From assembly GCF_900177675.1 (NCBI RefSeq), contig NZ_FXWM01000001.1:4907001-4971000 (forward strand): a stretch of 64,000 nucleotides of DNA. Direction: 5' to 3'. Positions within the stretch are counted from its first letter, which is position 1. Every line of letters begins with the position of its first letter. Of the stretch, positions 17,399 through 27,180 are shown one piece after another. Made by a program: the position numbers and the translations under genes. Source of the stretch: Bacillus sp. OV166. Its GTDB lineage: Bacteria > Bacillota > Bacilli > Bacillales > Cytobacillaceae. Below the pieces are notes generated by a model. That model worked only from the letters and a program-made list of their open reading frames with translations, made no database searches and had not been told where the DNA came from.

Positions 17399-19108
17399 TT
17401 AGTGACTTGTCAAAGCACTTCCACTTTTTTTGTTTTCTGCAGCTAAATGTAATAATTCTTCTGCATGTTTTTTAGTGAGATCGGTTATTTCTGTTCCAGA
17501 TATCATCCGGCCAATTTCATTAATTTTTTCATCAATCTCTAACGGGGTCACAGAAGTTTTCGTTCTCCCCCCTTTTATGATCTTTGAAATAAACAAATGA
17601 GTATCAGCCATGGCTGCCACTTGAGGCAGATGAGAAATACACAAAACCTGTGATTCGGCAGCCACCTTATAGATTTTCTCCGCAATCGATTGGGCAACCC
17701 TGCCGCTCACACCAGTATCTACCTCATCGAAAATAATAGATGTTACTCCTTGATGCTTGGAAAAAATACTTTTTAATGCCAACATAATTCTAGATAATTC
17801 CCCTCCAGAAGCAACCTTTGATAAGGGCTTCAATGGTTCTCCGGGGTTAGTTGAGATAAAAAATTCGACATGGTCTACACCGTTTTTTGTAAATTGAATG
17901 GTATTTGATTCAAAACGAATTTCAAAAACAGTTTTCGCCATATACAATTCTTTTAATTCTTTATGTATTAACCTTGTTAGTTTATCAGCCCATTTAAGAC
18001 GAATTTCAGTTAACTGCTTCGCTTCAAGGATTAAGTCTTTTTTTACAGAAGTTAATTCTTTTTCTAATTCGCTTATATGTGTTTCTTTATTTTGCAATGT
18101 TTCAATTTCTTCTTCAATATTTGCAGCATACTCTAATATTTCATGAATTGTTTTTCCGTATTTTCGTTTGAGCTGATTAATTTCATTCAACCGGTCTTCG
18201 ATTTCATGTAACCGGTGCGGGTCGAACTCTAATATATCTAATTCATTTCTTAAAGCACGCGCCGCATCTTCTAATTGGTAGTAGCTATTCGAGACAGATT
18301 CGTAGATGTCTTTATACGCCGTATCAAGTGCCGCAGCGTCTTCTAGGTGTCCCATAACCATACTAATCCAATCCAGCCCTTTTTGTTCTCCCTGCAAGGC
18401 TGTATGGCTGGACTGAATGGCTCCAAATACTCTTTCGAAATTAGTTAGTTTTCTTTTTTCCTCAAAAAGATCTTCATCTTCATTGAGCTTTAAATTTGCC
18501 TTTTGAATTTCATCCAATTGAAACTGTATTAAATCTAACCGATGGGCGGTTTGTTGATCATTTTCACTTAATGCTTTTAACTTTTGGAAGGTTTGCTCAT
18601 AACGACGAAATACTTGCTGATATTCACCTTGCGAAGGTACTATATCATCTGCTCCAAATTGATCTAGCAGTGTTAGGTGTCTTGAGTCATCCATTAACTC
18701 TTGATGCTCATGCTGACCATGGATATCAACGAGTGTTCCTCCGATTTCCCTGAGAATGGAAATTGTCACAAGCTTTCCATTCACACGGCAAACACTTTTA
18801 CCGGTTTGGGCAATATCTCGTCGTAAGATAACCGTTCCTTCGTCAATGTCAATCCCGAATTCTAAAGCTTTAGCAATTACCGGATGTTTGTTATCATCAA
18901 TCTGAAAAAGTCCTTCGATTTCCGCCTTTTCCTCTCCATGACGAACAAATTCTGCAGACCCTCTGCCACCAACTAATAAATGAATAGCATCAATAATGAT
19001 TGATTTACCTGCACCCGTTTCACCCGTTAAAACCGTTAATCCCTTTGTAAATGTTACAGATAAGGCTTCGATAATAGCGAAATTTTTAATTGATAATTCT
19101 GCTAACAA
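17399..19108 (-). CDS. recN: DNA repair protein RecN
   Basis: SMC-like ATPase acting early in double-strand break repair and in competence-associated recombination. About 569 residues. Walker A GETGAGKS near the N-terminus, long coiled-coil middle, ABC signature ASGGELSRIMLALK and Walker B IIFDEVDTGVSG near the C-terminus. The frame is open from 19123, but TTG 19108 gives the family N-terminus MLAELSIKNFAIIE and has GGGGGAA 6 nt upstream. It follows ahrC closely, in the conserved tlyA-ahrC-recN order. Confidence 0.96.
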   Translation of the reverse strand: MLAELSIKNFAIIEALSVTFTKGLTVLTGETGAGKSIIIDAIHLLVGGRGSAEFVRHGEEKAEIEGLFQIDDNKHPVIAKALEFGIDIDEGTVILRRDIAQTGKSVCRVNGKLVTISILREIGGTLVDIHGQHEHQELMDDSRHLTLLDQFGADDIVPSQGEYQQVFRRYEQTFQKLKALSENDQQTAHRLDLIQFQLDEIQKANLKLNEDEDLFEEKRKLTNFERVFGAIQSSHTALQGEQKGLDWISMVMGHLEDAAALDTAYKDIYESVSNSYYQLEDAARALRNELDILEFDPHRLHEIEDRLNEINQLKRKYGKTIHEILEYAANIEEEIETLQNKETHISELEKELTSVKKDLILEAKQLTEIRLKWADKLTRLIHKELKELYMAKTVFEIRFESNTIQFTKNGVDHVEFFISTNPGEPLKPLSKVASGGELSRIMLALKSIFSKHQGVTSIIFDEVDTGVSGRVAQSIAEKIYKVAAESQVLCISHLPQVAAMADTHLFISKIIKGGRTKTSVTPLEIDEKINEIGRMISGTEITDLTKKHAEELLHLAAENKKSGSALTSH

Positions 19109-19123
19109 GGAACATTCCCCCAA

Positions 19124-19573
19124 TTAAAGCATATCTAGGAACCGGTTTGTAATAACTTCAGTATCTTCCGGAGTTCGACAAATGATTAACATTGTATCAT
19201 CCCCACAGATGGTCCCTAATATTTCATCCCAATCGAGATTATCGATTAGTGCGCCAATTGCCATGGCATTACCTGGCAGGCACTTCATGACTAGCAAATG
19301 ACCTGCCGCATCAATCCGTACAAACGCATCTATTAATGATCTTTTCAGCTTTTGTAATGGATTAAATCTTTGGTCAGCAGGTAAGCTGTACTTATAACGT
19401 CCATCGCTTAATGGAACCTTTACAAGATGTAATTCTTTAATATCCCTAGAAACGGTTGCTTGTGTTACATTATAGCCAGCACTCTTTAGTTCATCCACTA
19501 ACTCGTCCTGTGTCTCGATATCATTAGTAGCAATGATTTCTCTTATTTTAATATGGCGTTGGCCCTTGTTCAT
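19124..19573 (-). CDS. ahrC: Arginine repressor/activator
   Basis: Hexameric arginine-responsive regulator that represses arginine biosynthesis and activates its catabolism. 149 residues. N-terminal winged helix with TQATVSRDIKELHL at about 38-51; C-terminal oligomerisation and arginine-binding domain with the GTICGDDTMLII motif. Start ATG 19573. Normal family length, no anomalies. Confidence 0.96.
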   Translation of the reverse strand: MNKGQRHIKIREIIATNDIETQDELVDELKSAGYNVTQATVSRDIKELHLVKVPLSDGRYKYSLPADQRFNPLQKLKRSLIDAFVRIDAAGHLLVMKCLPGNAMAIGALIDNLDWDEILGTICGDDTMLIICRTPEDTEVITNRFLDML

Positions 19574-19723
19574 TGTTTCACCCCATAATAGTTAAAACAT
19601 CTAAGTAATATGTACTAACACGCTCTTATACACATGTTAGCCGATTTTTACAAGCTTGTACATTTTTTCTTGTGTAAAAAGGGGGAATTTTCATTCCAAA
19701 AGAAGAAAAGGATAAGCATCAGC

Positions 19724-20563
19724 CTACCCTTCTGAATTTTGTTTTGTTTTAAATTCCACGTGTGATTCCTTTACAATTTCAATAGGGGTGACAAGTAATT
19801 GATTAACTCCAATTTCCCGTTCCCCTTCCCATTTTAGATGGAGCAGGTACTCAATGTTCCCATCCCCGCCAGTGATTGGTGAAAAGGATAAGTTTTTTAT
19901 TGTGTATCCTTGCTGAAAGGCAAAATTAATGATTTTATCAATTACTTGTAAATGTACTTTTTCATCACGAACGATCCCCTTTTTACCAACCTGTTCACGT
20001 CCAGCCTCAAATTGCGGTTTTACTAGTGCTATGACGTCACTTCCAGGGACTAAGAGTGTTTTTAAGACAGGTAATATCAACGTTAAGGAGATAAACGATA
20101 CATCGATTGTGGCGAAATTTGGCATCTCTCCATTTAAATCGGCAGGTGTAACATAGCGGAAATTTGTCCTCTCCATTACTATGACACGTTCATCCTGTCT
20201 AAGTTTCCAAGCAAGCTGATTATAGCCTACATCCAAAGCATAGGACATTTTTGCACCGTTCTGTAATGCACAATCGGTAAAGCCGCCAGTTGAAGATCCA
20301 ATGTCGAGCAATACTTTGTTTGTAACACTCACATCAAATACCTTCAAAGCCTTTTCAAGCTTTAATCCACCACGGCTTACATACGGAAGGATCTTCCCTT
20401 TGATACTAAGTGGAATATCCGTTTTCACCTTTTCTCCTGGTTTATCCAACCGCTCTTCGTTTGAATAAACTAGCCCTGCCATAATCGTTCGTTTTGCTTT
20501 TTCTCTGGTTTCAATTAAACCTCTTTCTACAAGTAAAACGTCTAACCGTTCTTTATTTTTCAT
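19724..20563 (-). CDS. yqxC: TlyA-family 2'-O-rRNA methyltransferase (YqxC)
   Basis: 279-residue protein with an N-terminal S4 RNA-binding domain (about 5-65) and an FtsJ/RrmJ-type methyltransferase domain whose SAM-binding motif is DIGSSTGGFTDCALQ near residue 87. TlyA homologues methylate ribosomal RNA ribose; some were first described as haemolysins. It follows dxs with 3 nt between the dxs stop and its ATG, so the two are co-transcribed. Confidence 0.92.
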   Translation of the reverse strand: MKNKERLDVLLVERGLIETREKAKRTIMAGLVYSNEERLDKPGEKVKTDIPLSIKGKILPYVSRGGLKLEKALKVFDVSVTNKVLLDIGSSTGGFTDCALQNGAKMSYALDVGYNQLAWKLRQDERVIVMERTNFRYVTPADLNGEMPNFATIDVSFISLTLILPVLKTLLVPGSDVIALVKPQFEAGREQVGKKGIVRDEKVHLQVIDKIINFAFQQGYTIKNLSFSPITGGDGNIEYLLHLKWEGEREIGVNQLLVTPIEIVKESHVEFKTKQNSEG

Positions 20564-20566
20564 ATT

Positions 20567-22462
20567 TTAAGCCCTTTGTTGTTTTTTTCTAGCTAGTATA
20601 GAAACCCGTTTGATTACTTCTTCCGTCGTTAAACCAATTTCTTTAAGAAGTGAGTCAACATCTCCATGTTCAATAAATTGGTCCGGGATTCCGATTCTGT
20701 CGATGTGCGCGTGATAAAATCCTTGGGTTTGTGCGTACTCCAGAACTGCACTCCCAAACCCCCCTTGTAAAACTGCTTCCTCAATGGTAAGAATCGGCAT
20801 ATTTTTCACAAGTAGATGAGTTAGCATTTTTTCATCCAAAGGCTTGATAAACCGGGCATTAACAACTTTGACGGAGATCCCCTTCTTTTCAAGCACCTCA
20901 GCTGCTTCTAAGGCCATTGGAATGGTGGTTCCAAAGGTTAGGATAGCCGCATCATCACCCTCTTTAAGAACCTCCCACGTCCCAATTGGAATGGCTTGAA
21001 AATCCTTATCCAATGGGACACCAAGTCCATTCCCACGCGGGAATCTCATGGCAATGGGACCGTCATTATAATTCAGTGCGGTGTAAACCATATGCTGACC
21101 TTCATTTTCATCCTTTGGCATCATTAACACCATATTAGGGATATGCCTTAAAAAAGCAATATCAAAAACTCCTTGATGGGTTTCACCATCCGCACCCACC
21201 AATCCAGCACGGTCGATTCCAATAAAGACATTTAAGTTTTGACGGCAAATATCATGAACCACCTGATCATAAGCCCGTTGTAAAAAGGTGGAGTAGATCG
21301 CCAGAAAAGGCTTCATATTTTGTGTAGCTAATCCCGCAGCGACTGTCGCTGCATGCTGCTCTGCAATCCCTACATCATACATTCGCTCAGGGAACTCACT
21401 CGCAAAGCCTTCGAGTTTAGAACCAACAGGCATAGCTGGTGTAATCGCCACAATCCTTTCATCCGTCCTGGCAAGCTTTCGAACCGATTCACTGACAAGG
21501 CTGCTCCATGCAGGGGGCGGTGTTTTTACCGGCTTTACGAATGCACCTGTGTCCATTTTATATGGTCCAGTTCCATGCCATGTACCTGTTTTATCACTTT
21601 CTGCCGGCTGATAGCCTTTTCCCTTTTTAGTGATGACATGAAGAAGAATCGGACCTTCTGTCTTTTTAGCATAGCTGAAGTTCTCAAATAATGCTTCAAA
21701 ATTATGACCATCAATTGGGCCGAGATAGGTAAATCCTAGTTCTTCAAAAAACATACCGGAAACAAATAAATATTTAAGGCTGTCTTTCACTCTTTCAGCG
21801 GTTGCCGCTAATTTCCCGCCCACTGCAGGTACTTTTTTCAACAGTACTTCAAGCTCATCTTTCACCCATTGATACTTTCCAGCCGTCCGCAATTGACCAA
21901 GAATATTATGAAGTGCACCAACATTAGGAGCGATTGACATTTCATTATCATTTAAAATGACAATCATATCTTTTTTCTCATGACCAATATGATTTAAGGC
22001 TTCTAACGCCATTCCACCTGTTAAAGCCCCGTCGCCTATAACTGGAATAACAAATGAATTTTCCTTTTTTAAATCTCTAGCAATTGCCATTCCCATAGCC
22101 GCAGAAAGAGATGTGGAACTGTGACCTGTTTCCCAAACATCATGCTCGCTTTCAATCCGTTTAGGGAAGCCGCATAAGCCTTTATATTGCCGTAAAGTAT
22201 CAAACTCACTTGCTCTGCCCGTTAATATTTTATGAACATAAGATTGATGTCCCACATCCCAGATAATCTTATCTGTAGGACTGTTAAAACATTTATGTAA
22301 GGCTATGGTTAATTCGACTACACCTAAATTCGGTCCAATATGGCCTCCAGTTACAGACAGCTTTTCAATCAAAAATGTGCGAATTTCTTGACTTAAAGCC
22401 TCTAATTCGATTTTCGACATGCCTTTTAAAAAGGCTGGGTCTTTTATTGATAACAGATCCAT
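20567..22462 (-). CDS. dxs: 1-deoxy-D-xylulose-5-phosphate synthase
   Basis: First enzyme of the MEP isoprenoid pathway; condenses pyruvate and glyceraldehyde-3-phosphate using thiamine diphosphate. 631 residues from the family-typical MDLLSIKDP start at 22462; the frame extends to 22510, but the extra residues are not family-like. Motifs: GHIGPNLGVVELTIALH, thiamine site GDGALTGGMALEALNH, DRAGLVGADGETHQG. An upstream terminator separates it from ispA. Confidence 0.95.
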   Translation of the reverse strand: MDLLSIKDPAFLKGMSKIELEALSQEIRTFLIEKLSVTGGHIGPNLGVVELTIALHKCFNSPTDKIIWDVGHQSYVHKILTGRASEFDTLRQYKGLCGFPKRIESEHDVWETGHSSTSLSAAMGMAIARDLKKENSFVIPVIGDGALTGGMALEALNHIGHEKKDMIVILNDNEMSIAPNVGALHNILGQLRTAGKYQWVKDELEVLLKKVPAVGGKLAATAERVKDSLKYLFVSGMFFEELGFTYLGPIDGHNFEALFENFSYAKKTEGPILLHVITKKGKGYQPAESDKTGTWHGTGPYKMDTGAFVKPVKTPPPAWSSLVSESVRKLARTDERIVAITPAMPVGSKLEGFASEFPERMYDVGIAEQHAATVAAGLATQNMKPFLAIYSTFLQRAYDQVVHDICRQNLNVFIGIDRAGLVGADGETHQGVFDIAFLRHIPNMVLMMPKDENEGQHMVYTALNYNDGPIAMRFPRGNGLGVPLDKDFQAIPIGTWEVLKEGDDAAILTFGTTIPMALEAAEVLEKKGISVKVVNARFIKPLDEKMLTHLLVKNMPILTIEEAVLQGGFGSAVLEYAQTQGFYHAHIDRIGIPDQFIEHGDVDSLLKEIGLTTEEVIKRVSILARKKQQRA

Positions 22463-22547
22463 GTTTGGACCACTCACTTTCATACTTTTATGCATTCTTC
22501 TTTTTACCATTGTGTTATATTACACATTTAAATAATTAAGTTTTGAT

Positions 22548-22582
22548 TAAAAAATAGCCGCTAACACGCGAGTGATAACGGC
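22548..22582 (-). terminator. Terminator between ispA and dxs
   Basis: Minus strand: GCCGTTATCAC/GTGTTAGCGGC stem with a TCGC loop and TATTTTTTAA tail, so dxs probably has its own promoter downstream. Confidence 0.75.
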
Positions 22583-22649
22583 ATTGACAACGATTTCTAC
22601 AATGAAAACAATTATAACACACTTATTTCAATGCCTCAAATACCGTTTT

Positions 22650-23543
22650 CTAATGGTCTCTTGAAGCAACTAATTCCGTTATTTCCATCAAAAGGGTCGT
22701 ATTCAAGCCTGTCATACCCAGAAATTGCTTCGACAGGTTTATTTGTTTATTTAAGGCTGCAATTGCCCCTTCTAACGATAACAACTGCGGATACGTACTT
22801 TTATGATTGGAGGTATCACTACCAACAGGTTTCCCAATCAATTGCTGATTCCCCACCAAATCAAGAATATCATCTTGGATTTGAAAAGCGAGACCTAGAT
22901 GATGGGCGAAAGAGGAAAGATTTTTTAATTGTTCCTGATTTGCACCCGCCATTATTGCTCCTCCCAGTACGCTAAATCCGAGCAGCTTACCCGTTTTATG
23001 AATGTGTATATACTCAAGTTCTTCGAGAGTTAAGGATTTCCCTTCTCCTTCCATATCTGCAACTTGACCGCCAACCATTCCTTCCGTTCCAGAAGCCTTT
23101 GCCAACTCAATCACTAATTTTAGTTTTGTATCTGCTGAAGCGAATTCAGATGGAATATTCCCGATTACCTCAAAGCTATATGTTAATAAAGCATCTCCTG
23201 CTAAAATCGCAATAGCATCACCAAAAACTTTATGATTTGTGGGTTTTCCTCTTCTAAGGTCATCATTATCCATGCTTGGCAAATCGTCGTGGATTAGGGA
23301 ATATGTATGAACCATCTCAATGGCCGAAGCAGCAAGAAGCCCATTTTTGGGGTCTACCCCAAATGCTTCTAGAGTAGCGAATAATAAAAGGGGGCGAATT
23401 CGTTTACCTCCTGCTTCAAGTGAATAGATCATTGATTCTTTAATAATAGGAGGGGCGTCAAGCTTATTAACCAGAGTCCGAAGCTCCGAATCAAGCTGAA
23501 GTTTATATTCTCGTGCAAATACATCTAGTAACCCGGTTCCCAA
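22650..23543 (-). CDS. ispA: Farnesyl diphosphate synthase (polyprenyl synthetase)
   Basis: Short-chain trans-prenyltransferase building geranyl- and farnesyl-diphosphate. 297 residues. First aspartate-rich motif DDLPSMDNDDLRRGKP near residue 87, second motif FQIQDDILDL near 225, plus KTGKLLGF. Start is TTG 23543 with AGGAGG 8 nt upstream. It lies 3 nt from the xseB stop, in one transcription unit xseA-xseB-ispA. Confidence 0.94.
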   Translation of the reverse strand: MGTGLLDVFAREYKLQLDSELRTLVNKLDAPPIIKESMIYSLEAGGKRIRPLLLFATLEAFGVDPKNGLLAASAIEMVHTYSLIHDDLPSMDNDDLRRGKPTNHKVFGDAIAILAGDALLTYSFEVIGNIPSEFASADTKLKLVIELAKASGTEGMVGGQVADMEGEGKSLTLEELEYIHIHKTGKLLGFSVLGGAIMAGANQEQLKNLSSFAHHLGLAFQIQDDILDLVGNQQLIGKPVGSDTSNHKSTYPQLLSLEGAIAALNKQINLSKQFLGMTGLNTTLLMEITELVASRDH

Positions 23544-23546
23544 GTC

Positions 23547-23780
23547 TTATTCCTCCTCATCAATCGTAAAACTCTCCGTCCGACCGTCCTCCGTAATAAT
23601 TTGTGTTAATTGTTCTTCGACACTTTTTAATTTATCATGGCAAAGTTTGGACAGCTCCATACCTTCTTTATAGAAGATGATCGCTTCTTCTAACGGTACA
23701 TCTCCTTCTTCAAGCTTATCCACAATTCGTTCCAATTTAGTCATTGCCTCTTCAAAGGAAATTTTCTTTTCATTCGTCAC
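23547..23780 (-). CDS. xseB: Exodeoxyribonuclease VII small subunit
   Basis: Small subunit of the single-strand exonuclease ExoVII. 77 residues from GTG 23780 (MTNEKKISFEEAMTKLERIV), which has AAGGAG 10 nt upstream. The frame runs further to 23828, but those residues lie inside xseA and are not family-like. It overlaps the 3' end of xseA by 11 nt, which implies translational coupling. Family motif LEEGDVPLEEAI is present. Confidence 0.93.
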   Translation of the reverse strand: MTNEKKISFEEAMTKLERIVDKLEEGDVPLEEAIIFYKEGMELSKLCHDKLKSVEEQLTQIITEDGRTESFTIDEEE

Positions 23781-25128
23781 GTTTTTCGCTCTCCTTCCTA
23801 TTCTCAACTCTACAGAAAAGACTGCCATCCGTTAATTGAATCTGAACTCGCTCATTCATGTTAACTTGATTAATGCTTTTAATCAGTCTGTTTTCTTCCG
23901 AATAAGCTAAACTATATCCACGTTCCATGATTTTCAAGGGGCTTAACGCACCTAAGGTCGAAAGGATCCTTTCAAATTCTGTTTGCTTTTTTGAAAGTAC
24001 TTGCTGCATGGCACGTTTCATCTCTTTATTGGTTAGGTCTAAACGTTTTTGTGCTTCTCGTAATGCCTCAATCGGATGATTCCTCTGCAAGCGTTTATAA
24101 AGAATTTCGTGCTGCCCTTTTTTTATTAAGGACAACCTGGATGTCCCGCGGACCAGCATTTCCGTTAGTTTATCAACCTGCTCCAGCTTTTGTTCATATA
24201 ATCGATGGGGATAGCGAAAGGCATAGGATTTCTGAACACGAGCTAATCGTTCTTTTTCAAACTGGAATTTACCCTTCATCGTCCGAAGAAGGCGAGTTTG
24301 CCGCTGTAAAACCCTGTCCAATAACTCATCCATATGTGGGACGGCAAGTTCTGCAGCACCAGTTGGGGTCGGAGCGCGTAAATCCGCTACAAAATCAGCA
24401 ATGGTAAAGTCGGTTTCATGTCCGACGGCTGATATGATCGGGATGTCTGAAGAAAATATCGCTCGGGCAACGAGTTCCTCATTAAAAGCCCACAATTCCT
24501 CAATTGATCCCCCGCCGCGTCCAACGATTAGCACATCAATTTCATTCATGCTATTTGCTTTAGCAATAGCCTTAGCAATAGAGGGAGCCGCTTGATCCCC
24601 CTGTACAAGGGCAGGAAAAACAAGAATATTAGCGATGGGATACCGTCTTTTAATGGTCGTAATAACATCCCTTAACGCCGCTCCAGTGGGTGAGGTAATC
24701 ACCCCAACGGTTTTGGGATACAAAGGAATCGCCTTTTTATTTTCTATCGCAAATAATCCTTCTAATTCTAGTCTTTGTTTAAGCTGTTCATAGGCTAAAA
24801 ACAATTCTCCTATACCATCTGGCCGCATTTCTTTTATATATATTTGATATTGACCACTTGGTTCATAAACAGATATTTCACCTCTAACAATTACTTTCAT
24901 GCCATTTTCTGGTGTGAATTTCATTGTCCTTGACTGACTCGAAAACATAACCGCAAGAATGCGGGCTTTTTCATCCTTTAAGGTAAAATACATATGACCG
25001 CTCGAATGCTGTTTGAAATTTGAAATTTCACCTCTAACGTGAACATCCCGTAAATGTGGATCCGCATCAAATTTTCTTTTTATGTATTTGGTTAAAGCAT
25101 TCACAGATAAATATCTTTGTTCCTGCAT
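23770..25128 (-). CDS. xseA: Exodeoxyribonuclease VII large subunit
   Basis: Catalytic subunit of ExoVII, degrading single-stranded DNA from both ends. 452 residues: N-terminal OB-fold (about 1-110, VRGEISNFKQHSSGHMYFTLKD), conserved catalytic core with VGVITSPTGAALRDV, GRGGGSIEELWAFN and VGHETDFTIADFVAD, then a coiled-coil C-terminal region. ATG 25128. Confidence 0.96.
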   Translation of the reverse strand: MQEQRYLSVNALTKYIKRKFDADPHLRDVHVRGEISNFKQHSSGHMYFTLKDEKARILAVMFSSQSRTMKFTPENGMKVIVRGEISVYEPSGQYQIYIKEMRPDGIGELFLAYEQLKQRLELEGLFAIENKKAIPLYPKTVGVITSPTGAALRDVITTIKRRYPIANILVFPALVQGDQAAPSIAKAIAKANSMNEIDVLIVGRGGGSIEELWAFNEELVARAIFSSDIPIISAVGHETDFTIADFVADLRAPTPTGAAELAVPHMDELLDRVLQRQTRLLRTMKGKFQFEKERLARVQKSYAFRYPHRLYEQKLEQVDKLTEMLVRGTSRLSLIKKGQHEILYKRLQRNHPIEALREAQKRLDLTNKEMKRAMQQVLSKKQTEFERILSTLGALSPLKIMERGYSLAYSEENRLIKSINQVNMNERVQIQLTDGSLFCRVENRKESEKRDE

Positions 25129-25181
25129 AGGTAACTCCTTTTTATTCGACCAATAGTCAAATGAAAACTCTTCGATTAGCG

Positions 25182-25226
25182 AAAAACTGTCCTTATCTTC
25201 TATATATTTATAAAAGATAAGGACAA
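25182..25226 (-). terminator. Terminator of folD
   Basis: Minus strand: TGTCCTTATCTT/AAGATAAGGACA 12-bp stem, then GTTTTTC; it separates folD from the xseA operon. Confidence 0.85.
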
Positions 25227-25234
25227 TTTCCTAC

Positions 25235-26092
25235 TTAATTGCGGTCTAGGCTTTCTGCAGCTGATTTTAAGGTATTATACATAAGCATGGTAATGGTCAT
25301 CGGTCCTACTCCCTTTGGAACAGGCGTGATATATCCAGCTTTTTCGCTTACCTCAGCAAAAGCTACATCACCGCAAAGCTTTCCGGCTTCATTACGGTTA
25401 ATTCCAACATCAATGACGACAGCACCGTCTTTTACATGCTCCGCAGTAATAAAATTCGGAATTCCAACAGCAGCAATAAGGATATCCGCTTGGTTTGTAT
25501 GGAACTTTAGGTCCTTAGTTTTAGAATGACAATAGGTTACAGTTGCATGTTGATTTAAAAATAATTGACCGACCGGCTTTCCGACAATATTACTTCTCCC
25601 AACCACGACAACATGCTTCCCTGCTATTGAGATACCTGTTTCTTCAAGTAACACCATAATTCCGTACGGCGTACATGGTAAGAAGGCATTCTGCCCTGTC
25701 ATCATCCTGCCGATATTAATCGGATGAAACCCATCGACATCCTTATTAGGGGAGATCGATTCAATTACTTTTTTTTCGTCAATGTGTTTGGGGATTGGCA
25801 GCTGAACCAAAATGCCATGAATATGATCGTCCTGATTTAATTCTTCAATTCTTGAAAGTAATTCCTCTTCGGAAACTCCCTCTGGCATTTCAATTAAAAC
25901 AGAGTTCATCCCAAGTTCTTGGCAGGCTTTTTCTTTATTTGTTACATATGTCCGAGAAGCATGGTTATTTCCAACAAGAATAACTGCTAATCCAGGAGTT
26001 ACCCCAAGTTTTTTTATTCTGCTAACCTCTTCTGCGATTTCGATTCTTTTTTTTGCCGCAATTTCTTTTCCATCAATAATAGTAGCCGTCAT
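25235..26092 (-). CDS. folD: Bifunctional methylene-THF dehydrogenase/methenyl-THF cyclohydrolase
   Basis: Interconverts 5,10-methylene-, 5,10-methenyl- and 10-formyl-tetrahydrofolate for purine and fMet supply; it links to the glycine cleavage genes at 56-60 kb. 285 residues. Catalytic lysine in YVTNKEKACQELG, NADP-binding GRSNIVGKPVGQL, and C-terminal PKGVGPMTITMLM. ATG 26092 is chosen because AAAGGAG sits 8 nt upstream; GTG 26098 would be too close. Confidence 0.96.
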   Translation of the reverse strand: MTATIIDGKEIAAKKRIEIAEEVSRIKKLGVTPGLAVILVGNNHASRTYVTNKEKACQELGMNSVLIEMPEGVSEEELLSRIEELNQDDHIHGILVQLPIPKHIDEKKVIESISPNKDVDGFHPINIGRMMTGQNAFLPCTPYGIMVLLEETGISIAGKHVVVVGRSNIVGKPVGQLFLNQHATVTYCHSKTKDLKFHTNQADILIAAVGIPNFITAEHVKDGAVVIDVGINRNEAGKLCGDVAFAEVSEKAGYITPVPKGVGPMTITMLMYNTLKSAAESLDRN

Positions 26093-26130
26093 TTTCACTT
26101 CTCCTTTTGTTCTTAAGTGCGTTCAATCAA

Positions 26131-26529
26131 TTAATCGTTAAGAAGTTTTTGTTTCACCTTTGATAGAACACCATTAATAAACTTACTTGATTGGTCATCA
26201 CCGTATATTTTTGCTATTTCGATGGCTTCATCTAAAATAACATTTTCCGGAACTTCATTTCGGAAAAACTTCATTTCGTATGTAGCTATTCTTAATAAAT
26301 TTCGATCGACCGTTGCCAATCGTTCTATGGACCATTTTTCAAGATTTTCACTGATTAAATTGTCAATTAAGGTTTTTTGTTCGACTACCCCTAGAACAAG
26401 TTTAGAAAGGTACTCGTCACCCGCCTCTCCTTCCAATACATGCTCAATCGCTGCTGATGGCTCAGTGTTGCTTATGTCGATTTGAAAAAGTGCCTGTAAT
26501 GCCTTTTCCCTTGCTGTTCTTCTTTTCAT
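26131..26529 (-). CDS. nusB: Transcription antitermination factor NusB
   Basis: Binds boxA of rRNA leader transcripts with NusE/S10. 132 residues starting MKRRTAREKALQALFQ at ATG 26529, behind AAAGGAG. The open frame reaches 26685, but upstream residues are not NusB-like. Ends with GVLSKVKQKL, typical of the family. Confidence 0.95.
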   Translation of the reverse strand: MKRRTAREKALQALFQIDISNTEPSAAIEHVLEGEAGDEYLSKLVLGVVEQKTLIDNLISENLEKWSIERLATVDRNLLRIATYEMKFFRNEVPENVILDEAIEIAKIYGDDQSSKFINGVLSKVKQKLLND

Positions 26530-26712
26530 TATACAATTAACTCCTTTAGAGATATTAATTAATTTTTGTCTATTTTTCATACATAAATAGTAAATAAGTA
26601 TTCGAATAGGTTGCACATAAACGATAATAGCATAACTAAAAATGATTCGCACTCTAAGGTTGTTATTTTTCCAATATGTAAGCACTTTTATTTAGGACTT
26701 ATTTGCAAATAA

Positions 26713-26742
26713 AGAAAAACCAAAGGAATTTTCTCCTTTGGT
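26713..26742 (-). terminator. Terminator of the accB-accC-yqhY unit
   Basis: Minus strand: ACCAAAGGA/TCCTTTGGT stem with TTTTTCTTT tail, just past the yqhY stop. Confidence 0.85.
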
Positions 26743-26751
26743 TTCCAAGTT

Positions 26752-27162
26752 TTAGATCTCTGTGTCAATGCTCTCTGGTTCATTCTTATGGTTTTCAAAT
26801 TGTATCCCAACCACATGAATATTTACTTCTTCAGCATCTAAGGCAGTCATATTCAACAATGCTTGACGAATATTATCCTGCACTTTTCCTGCAACGGAAG
26901 GAATGGATACTCCAAACTTCATCATACAATAGACATCTACTTTTATTCCTGACTCTGTTAATTCGACTTTTACGCCCTTACCATGGTTCTTCTTCCCTAA
27001 ACGCTCAACCACACCTGTTGCAAAATTACCACGCATCGAGGCTACACCTTCCACCTCAGAAGCAGCAATGCCTGCAATAACCTCAATCACTTCAGGAGCA
27101 ATTTCAATTTTCCCATGTCCGTTATTGCCTTGTTCCATTTCCAAGACACTAAACTCACTCAT
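26752..27162 (-). CDS. yqhY: Asp23/Gls24 family protein (YqhY-like)
   Basis: 136-residue Asp23-family protein of the type found immediately after accBC in Bacillus. In B. subtilis YqhY is linked to control of acetyl-CoA carboxylase activity; that role is family knowledge. Visible: IAPEVIEVIAGIAASEVEGVASMRG and the central KGVKVELTESGIKVDVYC. ATG 27162 follows GGAGGT. It lies 18 nt downstream of accC, in one operon. Confidence 0.9.
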   Translation of the reverse strand: MSEFSVLEMEQGNNGHGKIEIAPEVIEVIAGIAASEVEGVASMRGNFATGVVERLGKKNHGKGVKVELTESGIKVDVYCMMKFGVSIPSVAGKVQDNIRQALLNMTALDAEEVNIHVVGIQFENHKNEPESIDTEI

Positions 27163-27180
27163 TAATAACACCTCCAGATA

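Noticed and set aside
17860..23640. TGTCGAA Spo0A-box cores inside recN, ispA and xseB
   Set aside because: Located within coding sequence; a 7-mer is expected about eight times by chance on both strands of a window this size.
26703..27080. 125-residue plus-strand ORF over yqhY
   Set aside because: Antisense to a clear Asp23-family gene, begins in the terminator hairpin, and has a low-complexity composition.
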